Part shown: positions 44,231 to 52,616 of the stretch, one piece after another
Numbering within the stretch: position 1 is the stretch's first letter
Layout of the letters: the number at the start of each line of letters is the position of its first letter
Origin: Chloroflexi bacterium 54-19
Lineage (GTDB): Bacteria > Chloroflexota > Chloroflexia > Chloroheliales > Chloroheliaceae
Direction of reading: 5' to 3'
Length of the DNA stretch: 64,000 nucleotides
Assembly (NCBI GenBank): GCA_001898225.1
Contig: MKTJ01000036.1
Coordinates: 85,873-149,872 of the forward strand
Translations under genes and position numbers: made by a program
Notes under the pieces: model-generated
The model's input: only the letters and a program-made list of their open reading frames with translations
Told to the model about the DNA's origin: nothing
Databases searched by the model: none

Positions 44231-45130
44231 TTAGAAATTCATCCCGGCCCGGCGCAGGGTGCGTTCAGCCATCTTCACGCTGGCGGCGTCAATCATTTCT
44301 CCCTCAAACCGGACCGCCCCTTTGCGTTCGGCCAGGGAAACCCGGTAAGCCTCTACTAAACGCTGGGCTCGCTCCAACTCGTCCTGGGCCGGGGTAAACA
44401 TTTGCTGGATAGGCTCGACCTGGCCGGGGTGGATGGCCCACTTCCCATCGCAGCCGAGCAATTTTGCCTGTAAAGTGGTTTCTTCCAACCCTGCCGGGTC
44501 TTTGAAGGCGGCGTACGGGCCGTCTATCGCTTCCAGGCCGTTCGCCCGCGCTGCCACGATAATCCGGCTGAGCGCGTAATGCCAGAGGTGGCCGGGATAG
44601 CCATCGACCTTGCCACCAATGGTCAGGCCCGGTACCCCCAGCGAAGCGGCGTAATCTCCCGGCCCGAAAATAAGGGCTTCGAGGCGGCCGGGTGCCACCG
44701 CCGCGATTTTCTCGACATTATTCATACCTTCCGCCGACTCAATCTGGACCTCGATGGCGATTTGCTGCTCGAAACCTTTGTTGGTTTCGATGGCTGAAAG
44801 TATAGCCGCGACGGTATAGGCTTCTTCGGGCCGGTTGACCTTTGGGACAATCACCGCTCCCAGTTTATCCCCGGCGGCTTCGGCAACCTCAATCAAATCC
44901 TGGTAGAAGTAAGGGCTTGAAACCGGGTTAATTCGCCAGGCCAGCCTTTTACCCTGCCAATCGAGTTCGCGGGCAGCCCGGACGATGGTCTGGCGGGCTT
45001 CTGGGCGGCCTTCCGGCGCAACGGAGTCTTCCAGGTCAAGCAAAACCTCATCCACGTTCAGCCCCGCCGCCTTGGTTATCATCTTCATATTGCTACCCGG
45101 CACGGATAGCTCGCACCGCCTGGCCTTCAT
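44231..45130 (-). CDS. HpcH/HpaI-family CoA-ester lyase (malyl-CoA lyase-like)
   Basis: A 299-residue CitE/Mcl-type lyase expected to split or form a beta-hydroxyacyl-CoA such as malyl-CoA, beta-methylmalyl-CoA or citramalyl-CoA, with Mg2+. Motifs: RRCELSVPGS, DEVLLDLEDSVAP, AWRINP, a metal-binding Glu in QIESAEG, IFGPGDYAASLG and KWAIHPGQ. Related enzymes act in the 3-hydroxypropionate bicycle of Chloroflexus, but this alone does not show that pathway. The ATG at 45130 has AGGAG upstream. It is alone, with no CoA transferase next to it. Confidence 0.9.
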   Translation of the reverse strand: MKARRCELSVPGSNMKMITKAAGLNVDEVLLDLEDSVAPEGRPEARQTIVRAARELDWQGKRLAWRINPVSSPYFYQDLIEVAEAAGDKLGAVIVPKVNRPEEAYTVAAILSAIETNKGFEQQIAIEVQIESAEGMNNVEKIAAVAPGRLEALIFGPGDYAASLGVPGLTIGGKVDGYPGHLWHYALSRIIVAARANGLEAIDGPYAAFKDPAGLEETTLQAKLLGCDGKWAIHPGQVEPIQQMFTPAQDELERAQRLVEAYRVSLAERKGAVRFEGEMIDAASVKMAERTLRRAGMNF

Positions 45131-45287
45131 GACTTTCTCCTTTTTGGAATTTCCCCACCCCTGATCCCTCCCCAAAAGGGGAATTAATAAAATTCTGGTC
45201 CAACCAAAACGGGACTAAACCAGCCTAGCAGCCCTGGGGCTTTCCGGCAAGTTTAATCCCGTTCTGGAAACTTTTACTTTCAGGGTG

Positions 45288-45314
45288 CACCGGTCCGGTG
45301 TAACAATGGACCGG
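45288..45314. repeat. Palindromes after the surface-protein gene
   Basis: CACCGGTCCGGTG is a perfect 13-base palindrome (45288-45300), and CCGGTCC also pairs with GGACCGG (45308-45314). They lie just after the stop and could end transcription, but no T-run follows. Confidence 0.4.
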
Positions 45315-45324
45315 CGCATCTTGT

Positions 45325-47181
45325 TTAGGCTTTTGGCCGGATAACCAGGCGATACCGCCGCCAGCCCAGGACCCCCGCAGCGAGCAGCAGACCGGCCACC
45401 GGCAGTTCCCCACCGCTTTGAGGCAGACTGTTGGTCGCGGGCGGAAGCACAGCAGGCGTACCTGTATCCAAACCGTTTACGAAGGAGAGAACTCCTATGC
45501 TAATGACATTGGCAATCGGGGCCAGGTCCGGCGTATCGGTTACCGGGGTTGCCTCGGTCGAGGTGTCAATTGTCGGGACAGCCGTCGGCGCAACTGTAGC
45601 GGTAGCCGGGGCTGTTTCACCGGAGCTATCAGGCAGCACTTCACCCTTATCTCCAGGTGGGACCGGTACCCTTGTCGGGGTCGGAACCGCCGTGGCTGTC
45701 GGGTCAGCCGCGACCGAAGTCGGAGCCGCCACCGCCGCGCTGGTAGTTGCCGCAGCTACCGTCCCGGCCTTGAAGATGAACTGGCCCTGGCTGACCCCTG
45801 AACCGTTGGCATTGGTTACATTGATTTCGGCAATATAACCGCCACTGGGCAGAGTGCCATTTTTGAGTGTGTAAGCCGCATTACTGCCCAGGTCACCGCT
45901 GGCGAGAGCCACCCCGGTGCCATCGGCCCGGAAGACCGTTATAGAATACACGTCACCGTCAGCCCGCTTGGACCAGTTGAGGGTCAAAGGCAGGGTAAAC
46001 GAGGTCCCGGCGGTGCCCGGCTGCCCGACCGTAATATCGCTCAGGTCGGCGGTGGGGGCGCTAACCTGGCCACCGCTGAAGGGGAAGGAGGTCGTGCTCC
46101 AGTTGCGGAGGGTTTTGGTGCCGTTAATATTCGTGTATTTGACGTAGTAAACCTCACCGGTAGTGGTCGGCTGTACGTCCAGGAAAGAATATTTGCCTGT
46201 CCCGTCAATGGTGCTGCTGGCGACAACTTTTTCGGTGCCGCCACCACGCAACACCAGGTCCACCCGGTTGCCGGATAGGGCGGAAGCCCCCGCGCTGGCG
46301 CTGAAGCTACCACCAATGACTCCGGTGGTCGGGGCGGAGGTAGGCGCTGCCGTTGTTGCTGCCGCAGTGGTAGGTTCGGCGGTAGCCGTAGCCGCAGCGA
46401 TGGTCGCCTGTTCGGTCGAAGGCGTCCCGGCCTCACCATTACCAACAGCGTTAGGCGGGGTTGTCGCCTTGGCCGGAGTCGGCGTCGGGGCCGCAATGGG
46501 TGTAGCAGTCGGGGGTTGGGCAGGAGTCGCCGTTGGTGGTACTGCCGTAGCAGTAGGGGCGCTGGTTGCCGTAGGCGGGACTGATGTCGCGGTCGGCGGA
46601 GCCGCCGTAGCGGTCGCAGCAACCGTGGTCGGCGAACTGGACCCACCCACCGTTACATTGACCGCAGCGGAAGTAGCGCAAACCAGGCTGGTGTCACAAA
46701 TCTGGGCAGTGCTTTTGACCGTTCCGGTCGCGTTCTTGCTGAGTTGGACCACCAGGACCAGCGTAACGCTATCCCCGGACTGGAAAGCAGTCGAGGTGCC
46801 GGTATAGGTAAGGGTGCGTTTGTCCACGTTGTACTCGGAATTATTCACCCGGTCACAGTTGGGCGGAACGCAAAACGAATTGACATAGTTCAACTGGTCG
46901 GGTAGGACCGTGGTCAGGCGTCCGAGAGTGGCGGTGCGGTTAGCTTTGATAGCAAAGATGTAATTATATTGCTCGCCTGGGGCCGCGTTGGAGACCGAGG
47001 CCGTCGTTGTAAGGGTAAAAGACGAAGCTGCCTCACCCTGGGCGTTGGGAGGGAAAACCGCGCCCACAGCAAAATTTAATACCGGCCAGCCGATCAGGCC
47101 AAAGGCCAGGATTAGACCCACCAGTTCAAACCAGGTCCATTTGGTTTGTGTCGGGGTGTTTGATGGGTTTCGTGTTGTCAT
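45325..47181 (-). CDS. Cell-surface protein with LPxxG sorting signal
   Basis: A 618-residue exported protein. Signal/anchor helix ~15-38. The first domain (about 50-180) is a DUF11-like beta fold (NAAPGEQYNYIFAIKANRT). A long Ala/Pro/Thr-rich stretch (about 180-290), a carboxypeptidase-regulatory-like beta domain (about 290-480) and a second Pro/Thr stretch lead to a sorting signal, LPQSGGELPVAGLLLAAG, followed by a basic tail (WRRYR). This is the layout of a sortase substrate. The sortase gene lies directly upstream on the same strand. The ATG follows GAGGA. Confidence 0.88.
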   Translation of the reverse strand: MTTRNPSNTPTQTKWTWFELVGLILAFGLIGWPVLNFAVGAVFPPNAQGEAASSFTLTTTASVSNAAPGEQYNYIFAIKANRTATLGRLTTVLPDQLNYVNSFCVPPNCDRVNNSEYNVDKRTLTYTGTSTAFQSGDSVTLVLVVQLSKNATGTVKSTAQICDTSLVCATSAAVNVTVGGSSSPTTVAATATAAPPTATSVPPTATSAPTATAVPPTATPAQPPTATPIAAPTPTPAKATTPPNAVGNGEAGTPSTEQATIAAATATAEPTTAAATTAAPTSAPTTGVIGGSFSASAGASALSGNRVDLVLRGGGTEKVVASSTIDGTGKYSFLDVQPTTTGEVYYVKYTNINGTKTLRNWSTTSFPFSGGQVSAPTADLSDITVGQPGTAGTSFTLPLTLNWSKRADGDVYSITVFRADGTGVALASGDLGSNAAYTLKNGTLPSGGYIAEINVTNANGSGVSQGQFIFKAGTVAAATTSAAVAAPTSVAADPTATAVPTPTRVPVPPGDKGEVLPDSSGETAPATATVAPTAVPTIDTSTEATPVTDTPDLAPIANVISIGVLSFVNGLDTGTPAVLPPATNSLPQSGGELPVAGLLLAAGVLGWRRYRLVIRPKA

Positions 47182-47279
47182 TGTTTGTCCTCGATTTGTG
47201 CCGGGAGAAAGCCACCCGGCTGGATAATTTTACAAACCCTAGGAGTCCCTTTTTACAACTGTTTACTGAGTAGGAGACC

Positions 47280-48641
47280 TCATTTCTCTAAAGCTGCTTT
47301 TAGGACCAGGCGATGGGTCGCCAGGCCGATAGGAGTACAGGTTATCAGAGTAGCGGTCGGGTCAATAGTAGGATTCAGGACCGAAACTTCGGTTGGCTCG
47401 ACCACCCTAACCTCGGTTATAATGTAGCGATAGCTCGAATTTGCGGTAAAAACCTGAAATTCGTCGCCCTTTTGAAGCTCGTTCAGCCGTAAGAAAACAC
47501 TGCCCCGGATGTCCCGGTGTCCGACCAGCACCATATTGCCGTTCTGGCCCGGCATGGCAGTGCCCTGGTGATGTCCAGCCACGAAATCGGCCACCTGCCA
47601 GGTGCCAAGGTTGATGGTAACTTCCTCGACCGCAGTATCCACGCCGATTTTTGGAATGACAAGGCGGGTAGGCGGACTGGGAGGCGTTTTGGGAGTTGCC
47701 GCGCCCTGCTCCAGGCTTTGCTTGATTGGCTGGACAATCGCCGGGGTCGGGGTCGGGGCCACCGCTACCGCCGCTGGTTCAGCTGTAGCTTCCGGTGACG
47801 GGGTCGGCGTTGCTTCGATAGTGGCAGTAGCATCCGGTGAAGCGCTCGGCATAATCGCCACTGGCGAAAGGCCCGCCACAACGGTGGCGGTCGGTAAAGG
47901 CGCAGCGGTAGCCGTTGGAGCGACTGTCGGTGCGACCGTAACGGTTGGAGCGGCAGTAACCGTCGGTGGCAGGGCAATCGTCCCGGCAGCCTGGGCGCTG
48001 AGGAACAGCCCTTCCGAACGAGAAGGCGCTACCAACAAATCGCTTACCTGGGCCGGGGCAAAAAGGTTCAAATTGATTCCGAACTGCTGAAAGAGCCAGT
48101 TGCCGGCCAGGCCGAGCGCGGCCACGATTACTAGTATTTCCAGCACGTACCCGGCGAAATTGCGGGCAACCTGGAAAGGCCCGTTCTTTTTGACCGGAAC
48201 GGTTTTTGGCTGGACGACCGGGACTGTCGCCACCAGACTGGCCGGAGCAAACCGGCGACTTGGTGCGTCTTCAATGGCAGAATTGGTAAAATTGTTACCA
48301 GCGCCAGCCGGTCCGGCCTGAAATAACGTTGGATCAGGCCGGAACCGGGCGCTGAGCGAGGAGGAGTCAGGAGAGAACTGGTTCGAATTCGAGAAATTTC
48401 TGGTTGGGTTATGGCGGGCCTGTTCGGCTTTTTTGCGGGCCAACAAAGCTTCCAATTCTTCAATTGATAAATCTTGTAAATTTACCTGGCTTTTTTCCTG
48501 GTTACGGGCAAGTGAAGTGCCTTCGAGCAAGATTTGCTGAAGTTCAAGTAAAACTGGGTCGTCCGCCGCCACGGGTGGCGCCTGCCTGCCAGGTTTGGAG
48601 AAGAATTTTTGGAATTTTGAAGAATTGCCGTCGCGGGTCAA
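47280..48641 (-). CDS. Sortase family transpeptidase
   Basis: A 453-residue sortase. The cytoplasmic N-terminus (~1-165) has a Glu/Leu-rich helix and disordered stretches. One membrane helix (~165-190) and a Thr/Pro/Ala-rich spacer (~225-330) follow. The C-terminal sortase domain has the catalytic His in VGHRD, Cys in ITCTP and Arg in HRLVL. It most resembles class D/E/F sortases and should anchor LPxxG proteins. Its likely substrate is encoded 98 bases downstream. The start was set at TTG 48641 (GGAGG 10 bases upstream); TTG 48659 is the alternative. Confidence 0.9.
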   Translation of the reverse strand: MTRDGNSSKFQKFFSKPGRQAPPVAADDPVLLELQQILLEGTSLARNQEKSQVNLQDLSIEELEALLARKKAEQARHNPTRNFSNSNQFSPDSSSLSARFRPDPTLFQAGPAGAGNNFTNSAIEDAPSRRFAPASLVATVPVVQPKTVPVKKNGPFQVARNFAGYVLEILVIVAALGLAGNWLFQQFGINLNLFAPAQVSDLLVAPSRSEGLFLSAQAAGTIALPPTVTAAPTVTVAPTVAPTATAAPLPTATVVAGLSPVAIMPSASPDATATIEATPTPSPEATAEPAAVAVAPTPTPAIVQPIKQSLEQGAATPKTPPSPPTRLVIPKIGVDTAVEEVTINLGTWQVADFVAGHHQGTAMPGQNGNMVLVGHRDIRGSVFLRLNELQKGDEFQVFTANSSYRYIITEVRVVEPTEVSVLNPTIDPTATLITCTPIGLATHRLVLKAALEK

Positions 48642-48975
48642 AGTGGTTGTGCCTCCCAACCTCTTTGCCGCCCTTCGAGGAACAAAGGGCCGGTCTGCTT
48701 ATCTACAATAGATACCACAATATATGTTTAGTTGCGTGATAACTGAATTCAACACCAGGATTCTCAACCGACATGTTGTGCCCGGTTATCAACACGACTG
48801 CTAAATATTGTGTTAGTGGCCCCTTTTCTCCCAATAACATAACACAATGCGTGGTATTTTGCAATAGCTGCCACGCAAAGATTTAGAATGCTTAACGCAA
48901 GATATAGTGCTATAATTCGATTTCTCGCAAGTTTTCCACAGAATACAATAATGGCTTATAACAAAAGGCTTTTTG
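48642..48975. promoter_or_regulatory. Divergent promoter region: sortase / DUF711 operon
   Basis: 334 bases. Perfect 9-base arms ATTGTGTTA/TAACACAAT (48807-48815, 48840-48848) adjoin 7-base arms TGCGTGG/CCACGCA (48848-48854, 48871-48877). The rightward extended -10 TGCTATAAT lies at 48908-48916, 59 bases before the DUF711 gene. No small gene is seen. Confidence 0.5.
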
Positions 48976-50151
48976 ATGAAAATTAGGACTATTACTTATG
49001 GCATCCCCGGTTCCGTGGCCGCCCCTGCTCAGGCCAAGAAACAGTTGGACCGGGCCAGCCGGACTTTGGGTGAAGTTGGAGAGCTTTTCACCGAAGCCGG
49101 TTGGGAGGTGCAAACCACCCGGCTTAGCCTGACACCGGTCTTGAATGAACTTACCCGCCCTAAACGAATAGGCTGGTTAAACGATTTTGCCGGGCTCTGC
49201 CAGACTGCTCAAATTGAATTCGTATCGCTCGGTGCCTACCTGGGCGGAGAACTGACTGTCGAAGAAATCGTGGGAGCTATCCAGGCGCACCCCTCTTTCA
49301 ACCTGACGACCATTATCGCCCAGGAAGGGCACGTCCTGACGGAAGGTGTTCGACAATCCGCCGCTGCTATCCAGGCTCTCGCCTGGGCTACCCCGGACGG
49401 CCTATTGAACTTCCGTTATGCCGCTATCGCGCACTGCCCGCCCGGTATACCCTTTTTCCCGGCCAGTTACCAGGCCGCCCGGCCCGGTGAACCGGCTTCA
49501 CTGGCGCTGGGGTTGCAAATGCCCGACCTGGCCCTGGAAGTTATTCGCAACCTTGCCCCGGAAATCCGCTCGAACGGCCCGGCAGTCATCAGCGAAGGGC
49601 TGGCGGCAGTGCTTGTCAACGAACTAAGCCCCCTGCAAGCCCTGGCTGAAAAGATTTGTCACGACCAGGGACTGGTCTTTGGCGGGATTGACCTTTCGCT
49701 CGCGCCAATGGGAGAAGAATCGGTCACGGAAGCCTTTGAAGCCGCCGGAACTCTCCGGTTCGGGGAAACCGGGACGCTCGCTTTTGCCGCCGCCATCACG
49801 CGGGGGTTGCAACTTGCGGCGGTCTCACTCAAAACTACCGGGTACAACGGCCTGATGCTCCCCGTCCTGGAAGACCGCTTGCTAGGCAACCGGGTCGACC
49901 AGGGCCTGGTAGACGTTAGTAAAATCCTGGCTTTCTCGGCAGTCTGCGGGACCGGGCTGGATGTTATTCCACTGCCGGGTGATTTAGCCCCGGCTCAACT
50001 GGAAAACCTGCTCTATGATGTAGCGGCGCTATCGGCCCGCTATCGCAAACCGCTTTCGGCCCGACTGTTCCCGGTGCCAGGCAAAAAAGCGGGCGAGAAA
50101 ACTACTTTTGAAAGTCCATATCTGACCAATACCACGATTATGTCGCTCTAA
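48976..50151 (+). CDS. DUF711 family protein
   Basis: A 391-residue protein of the DUF711 family (MKIRTITYGIPG start, EVGELFTEAGWEVQTTRL), related to the radical-enzyme-like fold of UPF0210. The biochemical role of the family is unknown. No signal or membrane segments. The start is the ATG at 48976 behind AAAGG (the TTG one codon earlier is less likely). It is 17 bases upstream of the Gfo/Idh oxidoreductase gene, and the two form an operon. Confidence 0.85.
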   Translation: MKIRTITYGIPGSVAAPAQAKKQLDRASRTLGEVGELFTEAGWEVQTTRLSLTPVLNELTRPKRIGWLNDFAGLCQTAQIEFVSLGAYLGGELTVEEIVGAIQAHPSFNLTTIIAQEGHVLTEGVRQSAAAIQALAWATPDGLLNFRYAAIAHCPPGIPFFPASYQAARPGEPASLALGLQMPDLALEVIRNLAPEIRSNGPAVISEGLAAVLVNELSPLQALAEKICHDQGLVFGGIDLSLAPMGEESVTEAFEAAGTLRFGETGTLAFAAAITRGLQLAAVSLKTTGYNGLMLPVLEDRLLGNRVDQGLVDVSKILAFSAVCGTGLDVIPLPGDLAPAQLENLLYDVAALSARYRKPLSARLFPVPGKKAGEKTTFESPYLTNTTIMSL

Positions 50152-50168
50152 ATTTCGAGGGAGAAATT

Positions 50169-51431
50169 ATGATAAATCTTGTTGTAGCCGGGGCCGGAAA
50201 CCGGGCCAAAGTTTACGCCCGTTATTGCCAGGAAAATCCTGACCAGGTGCGGATTATCGCCGTGGCCGAGCCGGTGCCGGAAATCCGGGCCGCCTTTGCC
50301 GAGGCTAATAATATCCCGCCGGAAAATTGCTATGAGGATTGGCGCGACCTGTTCGCCCAGGGGAAAATCGGGGACGCGGCCCTGATTACCACCACCGATA
50401 TGCTCCACACCGAACCGGCCCTGACCGCGCTTGACCTTGGCTATGACGTGCTGCTCGAAAAACCGATGGCCCCCAACCTGGCCGAAAACATGCGCCTGGT
50501 CCATGCCGCCGAGGACGCCGGGCGACTACTCCAGATTTGCCACGTCTTGCGCTATACCAACTTTTTTGGGAAAGTCCGCGAAATAGTCCAGAGTGGCAGG
50601 CTGGGCCGGATTATCAATGTCACCCACTCCGAAAACCTGGTCTTCTGGCACATGGCCCACAGCTTTGTGCGAGGTACCTGGCGCAATACCGAGGTAGCCG
50701 CCCCGATGCTGCTGGCGAAATGCTGCCACGACCTCGATATTCTCGGTTGGATCCTGGGAGAGAAAGCCGAGTGGGTCAGTTCTTCCGGCACCCTGACGCA
50801 TTTCAGACCCGAAAATGCGCCCGCCGGGGCCCCTCTGCGCTGCACCGATGGCTGCCCGGTGGCGGATACCTGCAAATTCTACGCGCCACGCCTTTACGCC
50901 AACGACAAACACGGCTGGCCTTTTGACGTGGTTACCACGAAAGCGACCGCCGCCGACCGCCTGCATGCTCTCGAAACCGGTTTGTACGGACGCTGCGTAT
51001 ATCATTGCGATAACGACGTGGTGGACCACCAGACAGTCAATATGCAACTCGAAAGCGGCACGACCGTCACTATGGTAATGAACGGCCACGGTGACGAAGA
51101 ATGCCGGACCATGCGCTATGACGGGACCCTGGCGACAATGCGTGGTAAATTCGACTACGGCGAAAATTCTTTGACCATTACAAACCACCTGACCGGGGAG
51201 GTCGAAACGGTTGACCTCAACGTGGGAGATAGCAGCGGGCACGGCGGCGGCGACACCGGCATCATGCGAAGCTTTATCAATTCTTTGAATGGTATACCTG
51301 ACGAAAATGTGACCTCAGCCCGCCAATCTCTGGAAAGCCATCTGCTGGCCTTTGCCGCCGAAGAAGCCCGGTTGCAGCACCGGACTATTAACATGCCAGC
51401 CTTCCGGGAAATGGCGAACCGGCTGGATTAA
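50169..51431 (+). CDS. Gfo/Idh/MocA-family oxidoreductase with cysteine-rich insert
   Basis: A 420-residue NAD(P)-dependent sugar/inositol dehydrogenase-like enzyme. N-terminal Rossmann fold (VVAGAGNRAKVYARY), the conserved EKPMAPNLAENM and a catalytic Lys97-type position (DVLLEKP). Two-domain layout. Between about 215 and 285 it has CTDGCPVADTCKFY and later GRCVYHCDNDVVDHQ, five cysteines that could bind a metal or iron-sulfur cluster; most family members lack these. Operon with DUF711. The ATG follows GGGAG. Confidence 0.92.
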   Translation: MINLVVAGAGNRAKVYARYCQENPDQVRIIAVAEPVPEIRAAFAEANNIPPENCYEDWRDLFAQGKIGDAALITTTDMLHTEPALTALDLGYDVLLEKPMAPNLAENMRLVHAAEDAGRLLQICHVLRYTNFFGKVREIVQSGRLGRIINVTHSENLVFWHMAHSFVRGTWRNTEVAAPMLLAKCCHDLDILGWILGEKAEWVSSSGTLTHFRPENAPAGAPLRCTDGCPVADTCKFYAPRLYANDKHGWPFDVVTTKATAADRLHALETGLYGRCVYHCDNDVVDHQTVNMQLESGTTVTMVMNGHGDEECRTMRYDGTLATMRGKFDYGENSLTITNHLTGEVETVDLNVGDSSGHGGGDTGIMRSFINSLNGIPDENVTSARQSLESHLLAFAAEEARLQHRTINMPAFREMANRLD

Positions 51432-51441
51432 AAAGCCGGTT
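51417..51441. repeat. Hairpin spanning the stop of the Gfo/Idh gene
   Basis: Perfect 8-base arms AACCGGCT/AGCCGGTT (51417-51424, 51434-51441) with a 9-base loop around the stop codon. It has no T-run; the true terminator is at 51566. Confidence 0.4.
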
Positions 51442-51565
51442 CCGGTCAAATTGAACAAAGAAGCCGCTGGCCCAATCTTTGCAGGAATAGCCTGTAAGAT
51501 TAGGGGATATCTTACTCCGGCAGGAGATAGACTTGGCGGTATTCAACGAAGTATACTTTAGCAAG

Positions 51566-51598
51566 TGAGCCTGCTTTCCCGGAAGCCTGGCTCATTTT
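51566..51598 (+). terminator. Intrinsic terminator after the DUF711-Gfo/Idh operon
   Basis: TGAGCC/GGCTCA outer stem with an inner GCTT/AAGC pair, hairpin 51566-51594, followed by TTTT. It lies 135 bases after the operon and separates it from the aldo/keto reductase. Confidence 0.7.
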
Positions 51599-51699
51599 AA
51601 TGAGATTTGCCAGGATTGAGAAGCAGATATTTATACCCTATTTTTAACTGGGTGGATATAAAATTTCTGAAACGACACGCAGAAAGGAACTCTATTTAG

Positions 51700-52560
51700 A
51701 TGGCTGATTCAAAATTTTTGAATGATTATTTCACTATTGGCGGCGACCTGAAGGTCCGGCGTTTTGGCTTTGGGGCCATGCGCATCACCGGGAAGGGCAT
51801 CTGGGGCCAGCCGAAAGACCACAAAGAAGCCGTCGCGGTAGTCAAAAGAGCCGTTGAACTGGGCATTAACTTTATTGATACTGCCGACTCTTATGGCCCC
51901 TACGTCAGCGAAGAAATCCTGGCCGAAGCCCTTTACCCCTACCCGGCGGACCTGGTAATTGCCACCAAGGGCGGGCTTTTGCGGCCCGGTCCTGATAACT
52001 GGGTCCCGGATGGCCGTCCCGAACACCTTAAAGAGGCCCTGGAAGGTAGCCTTAAACGTTTGAAAGCAGACCGGATTGATGTTTACCAGTTCCACCGGCC
52101 CGACCCGAAAGTACCGTTTGAAGAATCTGTGGGATTCCTGGCCGAAATGAAGAAACAGGGTAAAATTCGCCATATCGGTCTTTCAAATGTCAACGAGGAA
52201 CAACTCAAACAGGCCCAGGCTATCGTGGAAATTGTGTCGGTCCAGAACCTCTACAACCTGTCCAACCGCAGTTCGGAAAGCCTGGTAGATGTAACGAACC
52301 GCCAGAACATCGGGTTTATTCCCTGGTTCCCACTGGCGACGGGCAAACTGGCCGAATCGGGCGGCAAACTGGAAGAAATCGCTAAAAACCACGGCGCGAC
52401 ACCTTCCCAGGTAGCCCTGGCCTGGCTGTTAAAGCGGTCACCCAATATGCTGCCTATCGCGGGGACAGGCTCGGTCGAACACCTTGAGGAAAATATCAAG
52501 GGAGCCGACATCGAGTTAACCGATGATGAATTCAAGGCCCTGGACCAGGCTTCGGCTTAA
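51700..52560 (+). CDS. Aldo/keto reductase
   Basis: A 286-residue NADPH-dependent AKR with a complete tetrad: Asp60 and Tyr65 in DTADSYG, Lys90 in IATKGG and His132 in VYQFHRPDP. The C-terminal IAGTGSVEHLEENI holds the NADP loop. Substrate unknown. The ATG at 51700 has AGAAAGGA upstream. A single-gene unit between two strong terminators. Confidence 0.94.
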   Translation: MADSKFLNDYFTIGGDLKVRRFGFGAMRITGKGIWGQPKDHKEAVAVVKRAVELGINFIDTADSYGPYVSEEILAEALYPYPADLVIATKGGLLRPGPDNWVPDGRPEHLKEALEGSLKRLKADRIDVYQFHRPDPKVPFEESVGFLAEMKKQGKIRHIGLSNVNEEQLKQAQAIVEIVSVQNLYNLSNRSSESLVDVTNRQNIGFIPWFPLATGKLAESGGKLEEIAKNHGATPSQVALAWLLKRSPNMLPIAGTGSVEHLEENIKGADIELTDDEFKALDQASA

Positions 52561-52573
52561 CCCACTGTAAAAC

Positions 52574-52605
52574 AAAAAGCCCTCCCCGCAAAGGAAGGGC
52601 TTTTT
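52574..52605. terminator. Bidirectional intrinsic terminator
   Basis: 10-bp stem (52574-52583 with 52596-52605) plus an inner pair, with A- and T-runs at both sides. It serves the aldo/keto reductase gene and the convergent pgi gene. Confidence 0.92.
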
Positions 52606-52616
52606 GATTCGTAAAT

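Noticed and set aside
45431..46807. Rightward Val/Gly/Ala-rich reading frames across the surface-protein gene
   Set aside because: They are mirrors of the Thr/Pro/Ala linker codons of the leftward gene and have no start signal.
47602..48090. Rightward Val/Ala-rich reading frame inside the sortase gene
   Set aside because: It is a shadow of the Thr/Pro/Ala spacer; the leftward frame has the sortase catalytic residues.
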